Assembly: GCA_950097015.1 (NCBI GenBank) | Contig: CATNEN010000038.1 | Span: 19,006,001 to 19,070,000, forward strand | Reading direction: 5' to 3' | DNA from: Macrostomum hystrix | Lineage: Eukaryota; Platyhelminthes; Macrostomidae | DNA: 64,000 nt | Shown: one piece after another, positions 29,121 to 39,975 of the stretch | Numbering within the stretch: the stretch's first letter is position 1 | Layout of the letters: each line of letters opens with the position of its first letter | Notes under the pieces: generated by a model | What the model was told of the DNA's origin: nothing | The model's input: only the letters and a program-made list of their open reading frames with translations | Databases searched by the model: none | Program-made: the position numbers and the translations under genes

Positions 29121-29128
29121 ACCTAGAC

Positions 29129-29371
29129 CAGGGGTAGGCAATCTTATTTGCTGGCGGGCCAAAGAGAGAACCTAAAAGACGACAGCGGGCCGCATTGACT
29201 GTATAAATATGAGATAGGGGAGAGATGAAACACGGGAGAGATTAGACACGGGAGATATTAGACACGAGATAGATGAAACAGGACACTGCAGATGTCAGAA
29301 GGGGCAACGGGCCGGATTCGGGAGCTTCGAGGGTCGCATCTGGCCCGCGGGCCGGAGTTTGCCGACCCCTG
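29129..29371 (+). mobile_element. hAT MITE, complete, with perfect 8-bp target duplication
   Basis: A 243-bp element with terminal inverted repeats: CAGGGGTAGGCAA at the left and TTGCCGACCCCTG at the right (one mismatch in 13). The 8-bp direct repeat ACCTAGAC flanks it at 29121-29128 and 29372-29379. CAGGGGT termini with 8-bp duplications are characteristic of hAT elements. The interior holds GGGCCAAAGAGAGAACC, a GC-rich GGCCCGCGGGCC palindrome and four short GGGAGAGATGAAACAC-like repeats. Those repeats match the reverse complement of minisatellite D. Confidence 0.93.
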
Positions 29372-29404
29372 ACCTAGACCTTTACGATTAGTATCGTGCT
29401 ATGG

Positions 29405-29685
29405 CCCAGCGGTTGTGGTCCAGTGGTTAGAGCGTCGAATTCACGACTTGAAGTTCGGGGGTTCGATTCCACTCCACTGGACTCCACTGGAACAATGTGT
29501 AATTGACTCTTAAACTCTGCGTTGCTTCAGTTCACCCAGTTGTTAAATGGGTACCAGCATCTGCTGGGGTAATTGAGGTGGGTGTAGCGCTCCCCAGTCC
29601 ATGGACTGAACAGCCGTACGCAGCCTTCAGATGCGCCGCGCAATAGCTGTAATAAATTATTAGTGTTATTATATTATTATTATGC
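29405..29685 (+). mobile_element. tRNA-derived SINE, family A, complete
   Basis: The head carries RNA polymerase III promoter boxes: an A box in TGGTCCAGTGGTTAGAGCG and a B box in GGGGTTCGATTCC, in tRNA-like spacing. A unique body (TGGGTACCAGCATCTGCTGG, CCCCAGTCCATGGACTGAAC) and an ATT-rich tail follow. The direct repeat GCTATGG at 29398-29404 and 29686-29692 is the target duplication. Three partial copies lie at 31500-31745, 59825-60025 and 62155-62275. Confidence 0.9.
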
Positions 29686-29692
29686 GCTATGG

Positions 29693-31093
29693 TCAGAAAT
29701 AGACGGTTTTAGTAAACAATGAATAAGGATTTCTAACTTTTAATTGGATTTATTTTTGAAGATTAAGAGGCAGTGAATTTTATTTACGAATTAATATTGA
29801 TAATAATAATAATTAATAATGACTCAACACACAAGTGATCCCAGTTTGAAAACACCTGCTGCCTATTTATTCTATGCTATAACTAATTATTTATTCGAAT
29901 ATAATGTAGGTAAACTAAAACAAAATATTTTAATGATCTACCCATTCATATTATCTACCCGGAATGAGCAAGCATAAATTGTCCGTCTATTTCTCTCGCA
30001 AAAAATGATTTGAATGCATAAGACAGACAGACTTGGTGTGGCATCATAAAAGCGCTTGTAGATGTACATATAAAATTGATAGAAATGTGCGCAAGTCCTT
30101 CAATGTACATTTCAAAGCGTACAGAGTCTATCAGAGAAGGGAAAGGCAGCAAGGCTTTACTTGGCCTTTTCTCTCTAACTCTCCGCTGTCAATCTCTCTC
30201 CCTCTCTTTCTACTCTAGCACCGGGGCGTTATATTGAATTGAAGATTTACATTGAGCGATTACGTAATACCCCTCCAATCCTGCTAGCTGAAGCCAGGCC
30301 CGGGGTATGGGCTGCATGGTATCGGAGAGAGACAGTGAGGGTCCCTCCCTGTAAAGAGGCAAAAGCTGTTCCGAGCCCTCCGCGGGCCTAGACCAATAAT
30401 TTTTTGTAGGGAAGGCGGAGCGATGAGTCATCGCTATGGCAGCAAAACACGCTCTTTGGACTTAGCTAGGGTTTGTGGGTTTGTGGAGTGGGGAGCGGGC
30501 GTTAAGAAGGAGCCTCCACGCAACTGTTCACTGGAGCCGCTCTGCGAATTTCTTCCCCCCACTCCTGTGCTAAGCCTGTCTTTCGTCCCCTGCCTACTAT
30601 CCCCCTGTTCATAGTTCGCGCAGCCACCCCAGCCCGCTGCCCTGGGAGCTGAGGTCAAGGCTATTCCCTCCTACGCCCACCGTAAACCCACCCACGCACG
30701 CGCAAAAACAGTGGAAGGCATTCACTCCTCTTGCTCTCTCGGAATTGCAGCCAACCAATAGGATGAGAGAGAGACGTAGCTATTAGTTTATTGCCCAGCC
30801 TTCGATAGCTGTTTGTCCCCTGAGCAACCAAAGATAGGCCTTTTTACATAGGAAAGTGTAAGAGAACGAGGCCAGGACTCTAAGCCATACATATTTTAAT
30901 ACTTTATAATACTTTATACCATATTGAATAGCTTACAATTGTCCAGCACTAAACAGAAATAAATCACTATTGTTAGATTTCCCAAAAAATTGCTAATACG
31001 AAAAGCTAGCTGTCCACTTCAAGCAAAAGCATGCCAAGCGTTTAGACTGCACCTAACAGCAACGCGAAAGCAGAAGACCAAGCAAGCCGACTA
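29693..31093. other. Upstream region of the thyroid hormone receptor gene
   Basis: AT-rich to about 30150, then GC-richer (30280-30720), then AT-rich again. It includes a CT-rich stretch at 30170-30215 and CCAAT at 30755-30759. It probably holds the promoter and 5' UTR of the receptor gene, but I cannot place a start of transcription. Confidence 0.4.
30420..30434. promoter_or_regulatory. AP-1-like palindrome GCGATGAGTCATCGC
   Basis: A 15-base sequence with perfect dyad symmetry around its centre, containing the AP-1 consensus TGAGTCA. It lies about 660 bases upstream of the receptor start codon in a GC-richer segment. Function is inferred from the motif only. Confidence 0.35.
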
Positions 31094-32320
31094 ATGTCTT
31101 CGTCCCAGCCAACGTGCCGACTGGGCAGCTCCGTGAAGCTCGAACCCGGTGGAGGCAGCGGGCCGGACTCGCTGCTCATGCTTGAGTCGGACTATTTTTC
31201 TGCAGCCGGCCTGGACTCTGTTGAGCCCAATTCGATGGTTATCGCGACAGCCTACGCTGACGATGTCGACGAGTCTATGGCTGACGACGGCATGGGCGAG
31301 CTGCCGTTGATTTCATCAGCGTTGGTGGCTGATTATGGGCAGGTGAGTTCGAATTTGCATCGCCTTCCTGAGACACCCGAGGCGGCGGAGGCCTACGGGG
31401 CGTCAGCTGAAACACCTGAAGCATGTCCGCAGGCACCCACAGAATGTCTGCTGAGAAACGTACTCCCTTTTCGCAGACACATACAGGATAAATAACAACA
31501 TTGGTAATAATGTATTACACCTGTCACAATCGGAACAGTCAGACGTGCAGGCGACAGCAAAGCCGCGTCTGAAAGCTATGTACAGCTGTTCAGTCCATGG
31601 ACATGGAGGTGCGCCACACCCACTCTCAGGTACCCCTGCCAATATTCAACAGCTGGGTGAACTGAAGCAATGCAGAGAAAATGTCTCGCAAAAGGACAAA
31701 AATTGTGCATCTTCATGTCGTGAGTCCAACCCTCTAAACACTACAACCTCCTAGGCTACAGGATGTTCGCAGACAGCTACAGGTTGTCAGCATAGACAGC
31801 TACAGGTTGTCAGCATACACAGCTACAGGTTGTCAGCACACACCTACAGAATGCCAGAAGACACCACTTGAGGGTTGCAACATCATAGCATGCATAACAA
31901 CAATGGTTTTGCTTACAAACGCATTGTCATTAAAATTTACAGACAAATCTTTCCTGCGGACAGCAGCAGCAGCAGCAGCAGCAGCTCCACCACTACATGC
32001 AGCAGCCAGCCAGTTCATTCTACGCCATGCCATCTGGAATGCAGCCCGTGCCGCTGCCACATCAGCAATCTCTGCTCAGCAGTCATCACCAGAATTATCT
32101 TCAGCAGCCACAGCAGCAACCCAGTCAGCACCATCAGGCTCTGCATCAGCAGGTGCCGTTGCCACAGCCACTCTACACGCACGACACAACCTTGGCGGCA
32201 GTCGCCTCCGTTCCGGCCACGCTTTCCTCCTCGTCCAGCTGCTTCCTGCCGGCTTCACCACCAAACTCCTCCGTTTCATCAACCACCTCGCCAACGACAA
32301 CGCCGCTAACGCCGATGCAT

Positions 32321-32351
<31 letters not shown>

Positions 32352-35300
32352 AGCAACAGGGGATGTTGTTTCAACAGCAGAGGTTGTCAACGGCACAGTC
32401 CATCTACTTGCAGCCAGCTCAGCAGCCGCTGCCGCCGCTGGCGCCACCGCCGCCTCCGTCACTTTTACAGCCGACTCGAAGCCAAACCGTCTATTTGACA
32501 GCCGCTGCTTTACCTTCTGGCGCGTCTGCGAGCCGCCAGCGCAGCCAAACCATCAGCGGCGACAGCGCCGGTGGTGGCGGAAGCAGCAGCGGCGGAAAGA
32601 GCCCTTGCCAGAAGCAGCAGCAGCAGCAGCTTCCTAGCACCACTACTCAAGAAGACATCGGTGGCAAAAGTGGACGTCGTGGAAAAGCGAGGAGCGGAAG
32701 TAAGAGCATTTCCGGTCATTTGAGAATGTCTGTCCTGTCATTAAGATTGTTTTTCGGTCATTGAGATAGCTTTTCCAGTTATTGATAATAGATCTCGGGC
32801 CAACGGGTATTAACCCTTGTCTTTCATCACGTGTCCAGTTCTAATTAAAGTTTTCAGTGGAATCGATTGAAAAAAATAGTAGCTGGAGAAGAAGCTAGAA
32901 TCATAGCTGGAGAAGAAGCTAGAATCATATGTTGCGTATGTTGCGTAATCAATCGACTAATTCGATAAACCCTGCGATAGGCAAGCAACCGGGTGGGAGG
33001 GCCTACTCCGCCCTCAACCGTAAAGTGGAGCTGCATTCCTATCATTCGCTCGTATTAAGAGTTTCGCCTGCGAAAATTGTCAGCTGTCCTGGGCCATTGG
33101 GAGCGGGATCGGTCATTGGTGGGGCTGCAATTCTGAAGCTAAGCAATAATTCATGCGATCTTGGTGATATCACGGGACAGGAAAGCTTGTAAGGGCCTGG
33201 AAAAGCTTCGTTCATAGCAATGTGGCTATACTCCCTTGCATTGTTTCTGACAGGTTTCTAAGAAAAGTGAAAAACTATCTAACAGGGGTTTGTCTCACTT
33301 CTCTGGTGTCCATTGTCCACTAGTCAGGACAGCTTCTGTTATTTTTTGTTTTAATCCAGATCCAGACTATGAAAATTTCTGAGTGCAAAAAAAGAACTCC
33401 GAAAATTCTTTTTTTATTTCGCGACATTTTGTAGCTTGAGATCAAATTTACAACGACTGATGCGTCAATTTTTGTTGCAGGCACACCGTACATTCCCAGC
33501 TACATGGACCTGTCCAATGGTCCCGAGCCGTGTATTGTGTGTAACGACGCTGCCACCGGCTATCACTACCGATGCATGACCTGCGAGGGCTGCAAGGTAA
33601 GGTCCCGATTTGTGTCAGGTGTCCAGAGTAGAGGATGCTCACATGTTGCACTGTCTGCTCACCTGTTGTACTATGGGAGATTGGGGTCTGCTCACCTGTT
33701 TCACTATGGGAGATTGGGGTCTGCTTACCTGTCGTACTATGGGAGATTGGGGTCTGCTCACCTGTTTCACTATGGGAGATTGGGGTCTGCTTACCTGTCG
33801 TACTATGGGAGATTGGGGTCTGCTCACCTGTTTCACTATGGGAGATTGGGGTCTGCTTACCTGTTCTACTATGGGAGATTGGGGTCTGCTCACCTGTTTC
33901 ACTATGGGAGATTGGGGTCTGATTTCCTGTCGTACTATGGGAGATTGGGGTCTGCTCACCTGTTTCACTATGGGAGATTGGGGTCTGCTTACCTGTTCTA
34001 CTATGGGAGATTGGGGTCTGCTCACCTGTTTCACTATGGGAGATTGGGGTCTGCTTTCCTGTTGTACTATGGGAGATTGGGGTCTGCTCACCTGTTTCAC
34101 TATGGGAGATTGGGGTCTGCTTTCCTGTTGTACTATGGGAGATTGGGGTCTGCTCACCTGTTTCACTATGGGAGATTGGGGTCTGCTTACCTGTTCTACT
34201 ATGGGAGATTGGGGTCCGCTCACCTGTTTCACTATGGGAGATTGGGGTCCGCTCACCTGTTTCACTATGGGAGATTGGGGTCTGCTTTCCTGTTGTACTA
34301 TGGGAGATTGGGGTCTGCTCACCTGTTTCACTATGGGAGATTGGGGTCTGCTTACCTGTTCTACTATGGGAGATTGGGGTCCGCTCACCTGTTTCACTAT
34401 GGGAGATTGGGGTCCGCTCACCTGTTTCACTATGGGAGATTAAGGTCTGCTCTCCTGTTGTACTATGGGAGATTGGGGTCTGCTCTCCTGTTGTACTATG
34501 GGAGATTAAGGTCCGCTCACCTGTTTCACTATGGGAGTTTGGGGTCTGCTCACCTGTTGTACTATGGGAGATTGTGGTCTGCTCACCTGTTGTATGTACT
34601 ATGGCTCTAGTAGCAACGATATTATCTAATATCACCTGGATATTACTAGCGAATCAGCGATTCACAATTCTTATTCTTTCATATGAATCGGGACAGTATA
34701 GCATGCATGTATTTTTCCTACAGAAAAATAAATAAACTGCAGGAGGGCTGCAGGCAATGGCACCTCATTTGGTGACACTTGACCTAGGCAATTCTGCCCA
34801 TTTCGCTGACTCCTGAGCACACACTCACACTGATACCGTACTCAGGCACACACTCACACAGGTATGAACACCTGCCCTAAATTTCTTATCGTCAGGCAGT
34901 GTACACTGTCACTGTGCGTTGGAGGTTGGCCTTTTGAGGTGTTAACTAAACTACCAGCCCCCAAGCCTTCTCTCCCAGGTTGCGCCCCAAATGAATGTGG
35001 CCTCGCCGCGGAATCGAGCTCAGGGACCTTAGTGCGAGGGGCAGACGCGTTAGGCCGCTCTGCCACTCATCCCCAATTCCTACAGTTTATGAACAAGTTT
35101 AAACCTGCTGTAAATATGCCCATTACGTAATCAACTTTATCGCGCAACTGGCTGCTGCAGTTCGGCGCTGGCAGTGCTTTGCACTTGCTAGACTAAAGAC
35201 AAGACCAATTATTCCAAGCACCTGACAGACCTAAAGGTGATGTACAGTAATTGAATGAGCGACCTTCAGTCTCTGTACCACTGCACCCTCTGCTTCTGTG

Positions 35301-38300
35301 CTCTAGCCGCTAAAGCGCTGCCCAAGCCTCCCTATTTTTTACCTGGGGTTTGACCCGACGTGGCCCGCCAGTAGGGCTTGGGTGGACCGCCGGCGACCTC
35401 GAGCTAACATTGTTTTTGTTTTGTAGTTCATTGTGTAATGCAAATGTTAATTATGTGTTAGACTTGTTATTGGTCTACTATAGGCTGAAAGGAGCCAGCG
35501 ACCTTCGTATTTAATATGGTAGGTTTGACAACTAATTTGCAATTATAATTCACCTGCACTGTCCGGTGCCCTCTGCGACCGCGATGTCAATATCAGCTGT
35601 TTTAAGTGTTTTCAATAGTACTGGGCATCGTTTAATTAATGAATTGTTTGCAAGGCAGTTTGAAACCGTATATTACATCGATTAAATAAGGCTGCTTTCA
35701 TTAAATAACGATTAAGAAGAATTTTGCGACAGGACGACCCACAGACAGCGAGGAGGAGTGGAGCTGCAGACCCGTTAACGGCTACAGGTCTTAAAACAGT
35801 GGCCTGAACTAAGACCATGCACTGTATTGTATTCTTGTTTTATTGAGATATCTCGCGGCCCTTATATTAAAAAGCCATCCAGTCGTAAAATTTAATTTAT
35901 GGCTTTTTATGTCAGAGTTAAAAGGCTTATTGCATGTATTTTTATTTAAGATAATTTGGTTAATTAAATGGTCGATTTGATAAAAAATGCTCCACTTAGA
36001 TAAGCGCACCTTGTGAAATACCTGGAGTACATCACTATCTTAACTGAATGAGGAAAATTGTTTCAAAACGGCCTCAGAAAAGACGCGTAAAGTTTTATTA
36101 GGAAATTACTAAAATTCATAGGACAAAATTCTTAAACGATATACAAGTGTAATAGTCACATTTTTATATTACTCTGTGAACTCATAAAAACGCATAACCC
36201 GTCACCCAGGGCTTCTTCCGGCGTACCATTCAGAAGAACCTGCAGTATCACTGCAAGTGGAACGAGAACTGCCAAATTGATAAGAACACTCGTAACCAAT
36301 GCCAACAGTGCCGCTTCAAGAAATGTCTGGCGGTTGGAATGGCCGCTGACCGTAAGTCGAGTTTGCATTTGTTTCGTGAGCAGACCATCATTCACGCCGA
36401 TTCAAACCTGTATTTTCATTCACTCCAAAAATTTACACCTGTCAGTCATTCAGTCAGTCAATCTGCGTTTACACCTGGAAATCACCCACTTACATTTTTA
36501 CCTGCCAATCACCCACTTACAATCATACCTGCCAATTACCACTTACAATCATACCTGCCAATTACCACTTACAATCATACCTGCCAATTACCACTTACAA
36601 TCATACCTGTAGATCACCCACTTACATTCACACCTGCCAATCATCCACTTACATTCACACCTGCCAATCACCCACTTAAATTCACACCTGCCAATCACCC
36701 ACTTAAATTCACACCTGTAAATCACCCACATACATTCATACCTGAAAATCACCCACTTACATTCACACCTGTAAATTTCACTCCTTCAATCAACTCCAGT
36801 GGTGCTGAATGAAAAGCAGCGAGTAGCCAAGCGCAAGCTAATTGAAGAAAATCGTCAACGCCGCTGTGCCGGAGACACCTGCAAGCGTTCATCGGCCAAG
36901 GAGGAAATTGGCTGTGGCAGCGGCGGCGGCGGCGGCAGCGGCAGCGGCGGAGGCTTCGAGGGCCCCAGCTGCTGCGGCTCGGAGGACTCCGTTGACATCT
37001 CGGACGACGAGCGGGCCATCATTGATGGCGTGACCGCCTCCTACTGTCTGGCCTGGCCAGAGCGGCTGGAGGCCCCGTCCGAGGATTCGAACCCAGGGAT
37101 CTTCGGGGTAAGTGCAGCTTCTAGTGAATACTGATTGTAGGCATGTATTAAATCTGTGTAGACATCACAGCTTTGTGTCCTACTTAAAGCAGTCGAGCAG
37201 TTGAAATAATTCGTGTTATAATAACTTTGTTGGACTGAGTTCAAATTGCAGCAACATTTGGCCTTGAGCAAGACTATGTCCAGTTGCTTTAGTTCACCCA
37301 ACTATCTATCAACTAGCTATTTATAGCTATCCGCAATATACACTTGACAGAACGGCGGCAGTGCCTACAATCGTTCGCATCCTCAGCGGCGGGTGTCGTC
37401 GCCCTGTCCGGATCTGGTTGATAAGCTTTCGCGCCACGTGGTGTGCTCATTGATGAGCAAGGTAAAATGGGATTTATGATTTGACTTGTAGTTTCTGAGC
37501 TCAACTTTATATCGAGAGATTTGCAGGCTACAAAGAAGAATATTTTTCAACCTCCAGACAGAGCAGGTTGAAGACGAAGACATTGCTATGAACAGGCAGG
37601 ATTGGCCTACAGTTTTCGATAGTCTCACCCAGGTTCTGTCGGGCGCTGCAGCCAGCGTGGTGAAGTTTGCCAGCGGAGTTACGGGTTTCCGATCGGTGAG
37701 AAAATATTTTCAGAGCTGACTCATTTCTTCGGTCCTAATCTTTGATTTGAAAGGGGTCTTGGCTTGTACGCCATTGTCAGGGATGGGATAATCGTGTTAG
37801 TTATGCCATTTTCTGGGATATCAGAATCGTGTCAGTATCCAATTGCCGGGAATGGGAGGATCGTGTCAGTATCCCATTGCCGGGAATGGGAGGATCGTGT
37901 CAGTATCCCATTGCCGGGAATGGGAGGATCGTATCAGTATCCCGTTGTCACGGATGGGAGAATCGTGTCAGTATCCCATTGTCACGGATGGGAGGATCGT
38001 GTCAGTATCCCATTGTCACGGATGGGAGAATCGTGTCAGTATCCCATTGTCACGGATGGGAGAATCGTGTCAGTATCCCATTGCCGGGAATGGGAGGATC
38101 GTGTCAGTATCCCGTTGTCACGGATGGGAGAATCGTGTCAGTATCCCATTGTCACGGATGGGAGGATCGTGTCAGTATCCCATTGTCACGGATGGGAGGA
38201 TCGTGTCAGTATCCCATTGCCGGGAATGGGAGGATCGTGTCAGTATCCCATTGCCGGGAATGGGAGGATCGTGTCAGTATCCCGTTGTCACGGATGGGAG

Positions 38301-39975
38301 AATCGTGTCAGTATCCCGTTGTCACGGATGGGAGAATCGTGTCAGTATCCCATTGTCACGGATGGGAGAATCGTGTCAGTATCCCATTGTCACGGATGGG
38401 AGAATCGTGTCAGTATCCCGTTGTCACGGATGGGAGAATCGTGTCAGTATCCCATTGTCACGGATGGGAGGATCGTGTCAGTATCATTGCCGGGAATGGG
38501 AGGATCGTGTCAGTATCCCATTGTCAGGGATGAGAGAATTGTGCCCATCTGCCAGTGTCAGTAACGTCAATCCTCCCTGATCTTTCCTCGGCTTCGCCAG
38601 CTGAGCGAGCGCGACCAGTTCCAGCTACTAAAGTGCAGCTGCATGGAGATCCTCTGCCTGCGAGCCGCCTGCCGTCACAATCAGCAGAGAGCCGACGGAG
38701 TCCCCGATGAGGCTTCGGCATCTGCGGCTGCCGCTGCAGTGGGCAGCGGCAACCGGCTGCTAGGAGATTTTCTCGAGCCGCTCTGGGACTTCGCTGCCAG
38801 CCTTGCTCGACTGGAGCTGGACCAGCAGGAAGTGGCGATGCTGGCTGGTGAGCTTCGCTTCGGATCCACTCCGATGCCTGTTCTTGACGAATCGCGCATG
38901 TTCAAATCCAAATCGGATTTGTGCCTGTCTCTGTTGTCTGCTCTCTATTCACTCTTTCGTTCTCTGCATTTTTTGTTTAAATTGTCTAGTTTTAGTTCTA
39001 GTACTTTCTCTCTTGTTATCTCTGCCCGCGGCTGATCTCTCATTCTGGCAAATCTGGAAATCTCCCTTCCTCCTTTCTCATTGGTCACCATCTCACCCCA
39101 AATGCTAAACATTTTTATTCTACAACCCTCTGTCTTATCCCATCTGTCTGGGAATTGACTCCGTATTCACTCTATCTAGACTGCTCGGCTACCTGCAAGC
39201 CAGCGACAATTATTTAAAAGTTGTTTTCGCCAGTGCATGAAGACTTACTTGAAACTTGGATTGCCTCAAATAGGCGTGCTGCTGATGCAAAGCGACCGCA
39301 TGGGTCTACAACAGCCGGACCGGATCGAGTCAGTACAGGACGGCATTCTGAGCGCTTTCAAGCGATACGTCACTGAGAAGCGCTGCCGGCAGTGTGTAGA
39401 CTGGGCCAAAATCTTGATGAAGGTGAGCAAAGGTATTTTTTTCATAAATAAGGAACATATAACCTCAGACATAAGATATCAAACATTTTATGATTCTAGC
39501 ATCCCTATACTAACTGATACTGCTCGAATGAAAACAACTGCACCCGATTCCAGTAGAAATAACGGGCCGTCGAAATTAGCTCGTAATTTGACGATGCGAA
39601 TTTTGTTATTGCTATTTTTAGAACAGCAAGACAGTCATAACACGCCATGCCTTACATTTATCTGTCTTTGTCCTATAAATAATTCAATGAATTCGTGGGG
39701 TTTATCAGCTAGTCTACTATACTAAAATCATTTTTCTTAAGGTCACGGATCTGCGCACGATAGTAACTCGCCAGGGCGACGCGGTTTTGTCAATGCGCTT
39801 TGAAGCGCCATCAGGCACGGACGCGGTGCCAGCTCTGTTCCGTAGAGTGTTCTGCGAGCCAGACAGCGACAGCGCCTCCGCCGTTTTGTCCGCCGCACCC
39901 GCAGTCGCCAGCACCGTAGGCACTGAAAGCGACGAGTGCCTGGCCGGACTGCGACTCAAATCTGAGCTTGACTGA
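31094..39975 (+). CDS. Thyroid hormone receptor homologue (NR1A-type nuclear receptor), 10 coding exons
   Basis: Exons: 31094-31342, 31943-32699, 33481-33596, 36210-36351, 36800-37107, 37351-37461, 37558-37695, 38601-38847, 39274-39422, 39742-39975; all junctions are GT-AG and in frame, giving 816 residues. Residues 1-336 are an A/B region with poly-Q, poly-H and Ser/Pro tracts. The DNA-binding domain runs from [18 protein letters not shown] through P box [16 protein letters not shown] and [17 protein letters not shown]. The hinge [20 protein letters not shown] is typical of TR. The ligand domain is recognisable at [58 protein letters not shown] and KILMKVTDLR. It has a Gly/Ser-rich hinge insertion, an Ala-rich insertion after helix 5, an altered AF-2 helix (LFRRVF) and a 40-residue tail. 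As a TR it should bind DNA with RXR; hormone binding is doubtful. Confidence 0.93.
31500..31745 (-). mobile_element. SINE family A, partial copy in receptor intron 1
   Basis: The minus strand matches the body of the complete SINE at 29405-29685: CTGTTCAGTCCATGGAC, CAGCTGGGTGAACTGAAGCA and the CGCGTCTGAA-containing segment, in the same order. The tRNA-like head is truncated or diverged around 31730. Confidence 0.75.
31770..31870. repeat. Short 23-bp tandem repeat in receptor intron 1
   Basis: Three exact and one or two diverged copies of CAGCTACAGGTTGTCAGCAT plus three bases, ending about 75 bases upstream of the exon 2 acceptor. An array in an early stage or a remnant. Confidence 0.8.
33640..34600. 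repeat. Minisatellite I, 33-bp unit as 66-bp dimers, in receptor intron 3
   Basis: About 29 copies of CACTATGGGAGATTGGGGTC plus TGCTCACCTGTTT. Two unit types alternate: one with TCACCTGTTTCAC and one with TTACCTGTCGTAC, TTCTAC or TTGTAC. This makes a 66-bp higher-order unit. The array starts about 45 bases after the exon 3 donor. It is open in several frames without coding meaning. Confidence 0.97.
34728..35075 (-). mobile_element. tRNA-derived SINE, family B, near-complete copy
   Basis: Read on the minus strand the element begins GAGTGGCAGAGCGG, a type II (Leu/Ser-like) tRNA A box, then GAGCTCGATTCCGCGGCGA as B box. The body has ATTCATTTGGGGCGCA, GTGTACACTGCCTGACGA and GTCAGCGAAATGGGCAGAAT. 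It ends GCAGCCCTCCTGCA and an A/T-rich tail. It lies in receptor intron 3 in antisense orientation. Confidence 0.88.
36450..36790. repeat. Minisatellite J, 26-27-bp unit, in receptor intron 4
   Basis: About 13 copies of CCACTTACATTCACACCTGC plus CAATCA, with variants ACAATCATACC and CTGTAAATC. The array runs to within about 20 bases of the exon 5 acceptor, so it contributes to the polypyrimidine and branch region. Confidence 0.93.
37800..38550. repeat. Minisatellite K, 34-bp unit, in receptor intron 7
   Basis: About 21 copies of GTGTCAGTATCCCATTGTCA plus CGGATGGGAGAATC. Two unit types (TTGTCACGG and TTGCCGGGAA) are intermixed. The 34-bp length cycles through all frames, and the unit is stop-free, so three overlapping ORFs of about 250 codons result; none is real. 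Confidence 0.97.

Noticed and set aside
31807-32637. 276-codon Ala-rich ORF across receptor exon 2
   Set aside because: Off-frame reading of the poly-Q exon; the receptor frame is fixed by the phase-1 junction to the DNA-binding domain exon.
37532-37557. Earlier acceptor (TTTGCAG) for receptor exon 7
   Set aside because: Using it meets an in-frame TGA in the required phase; the acceptor CCTCCAG at 37557 gives an open frame that matches the receptor family.
37764-38580. Three overlapping 235-270-codon ORFs
   Set aside because: A stop-free 34-bp unit cycling through all frames; located in a receptor intron whose flanking exons join in phase without it.
39234-39273. Acceptor at 39233 for receptor exon 9
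   Set aside because: Phase does not agree with exon 8; the acceptor at 39272-39273 restores EVAMLAG-VLLM, matching EVALLQAVLLM of the family.
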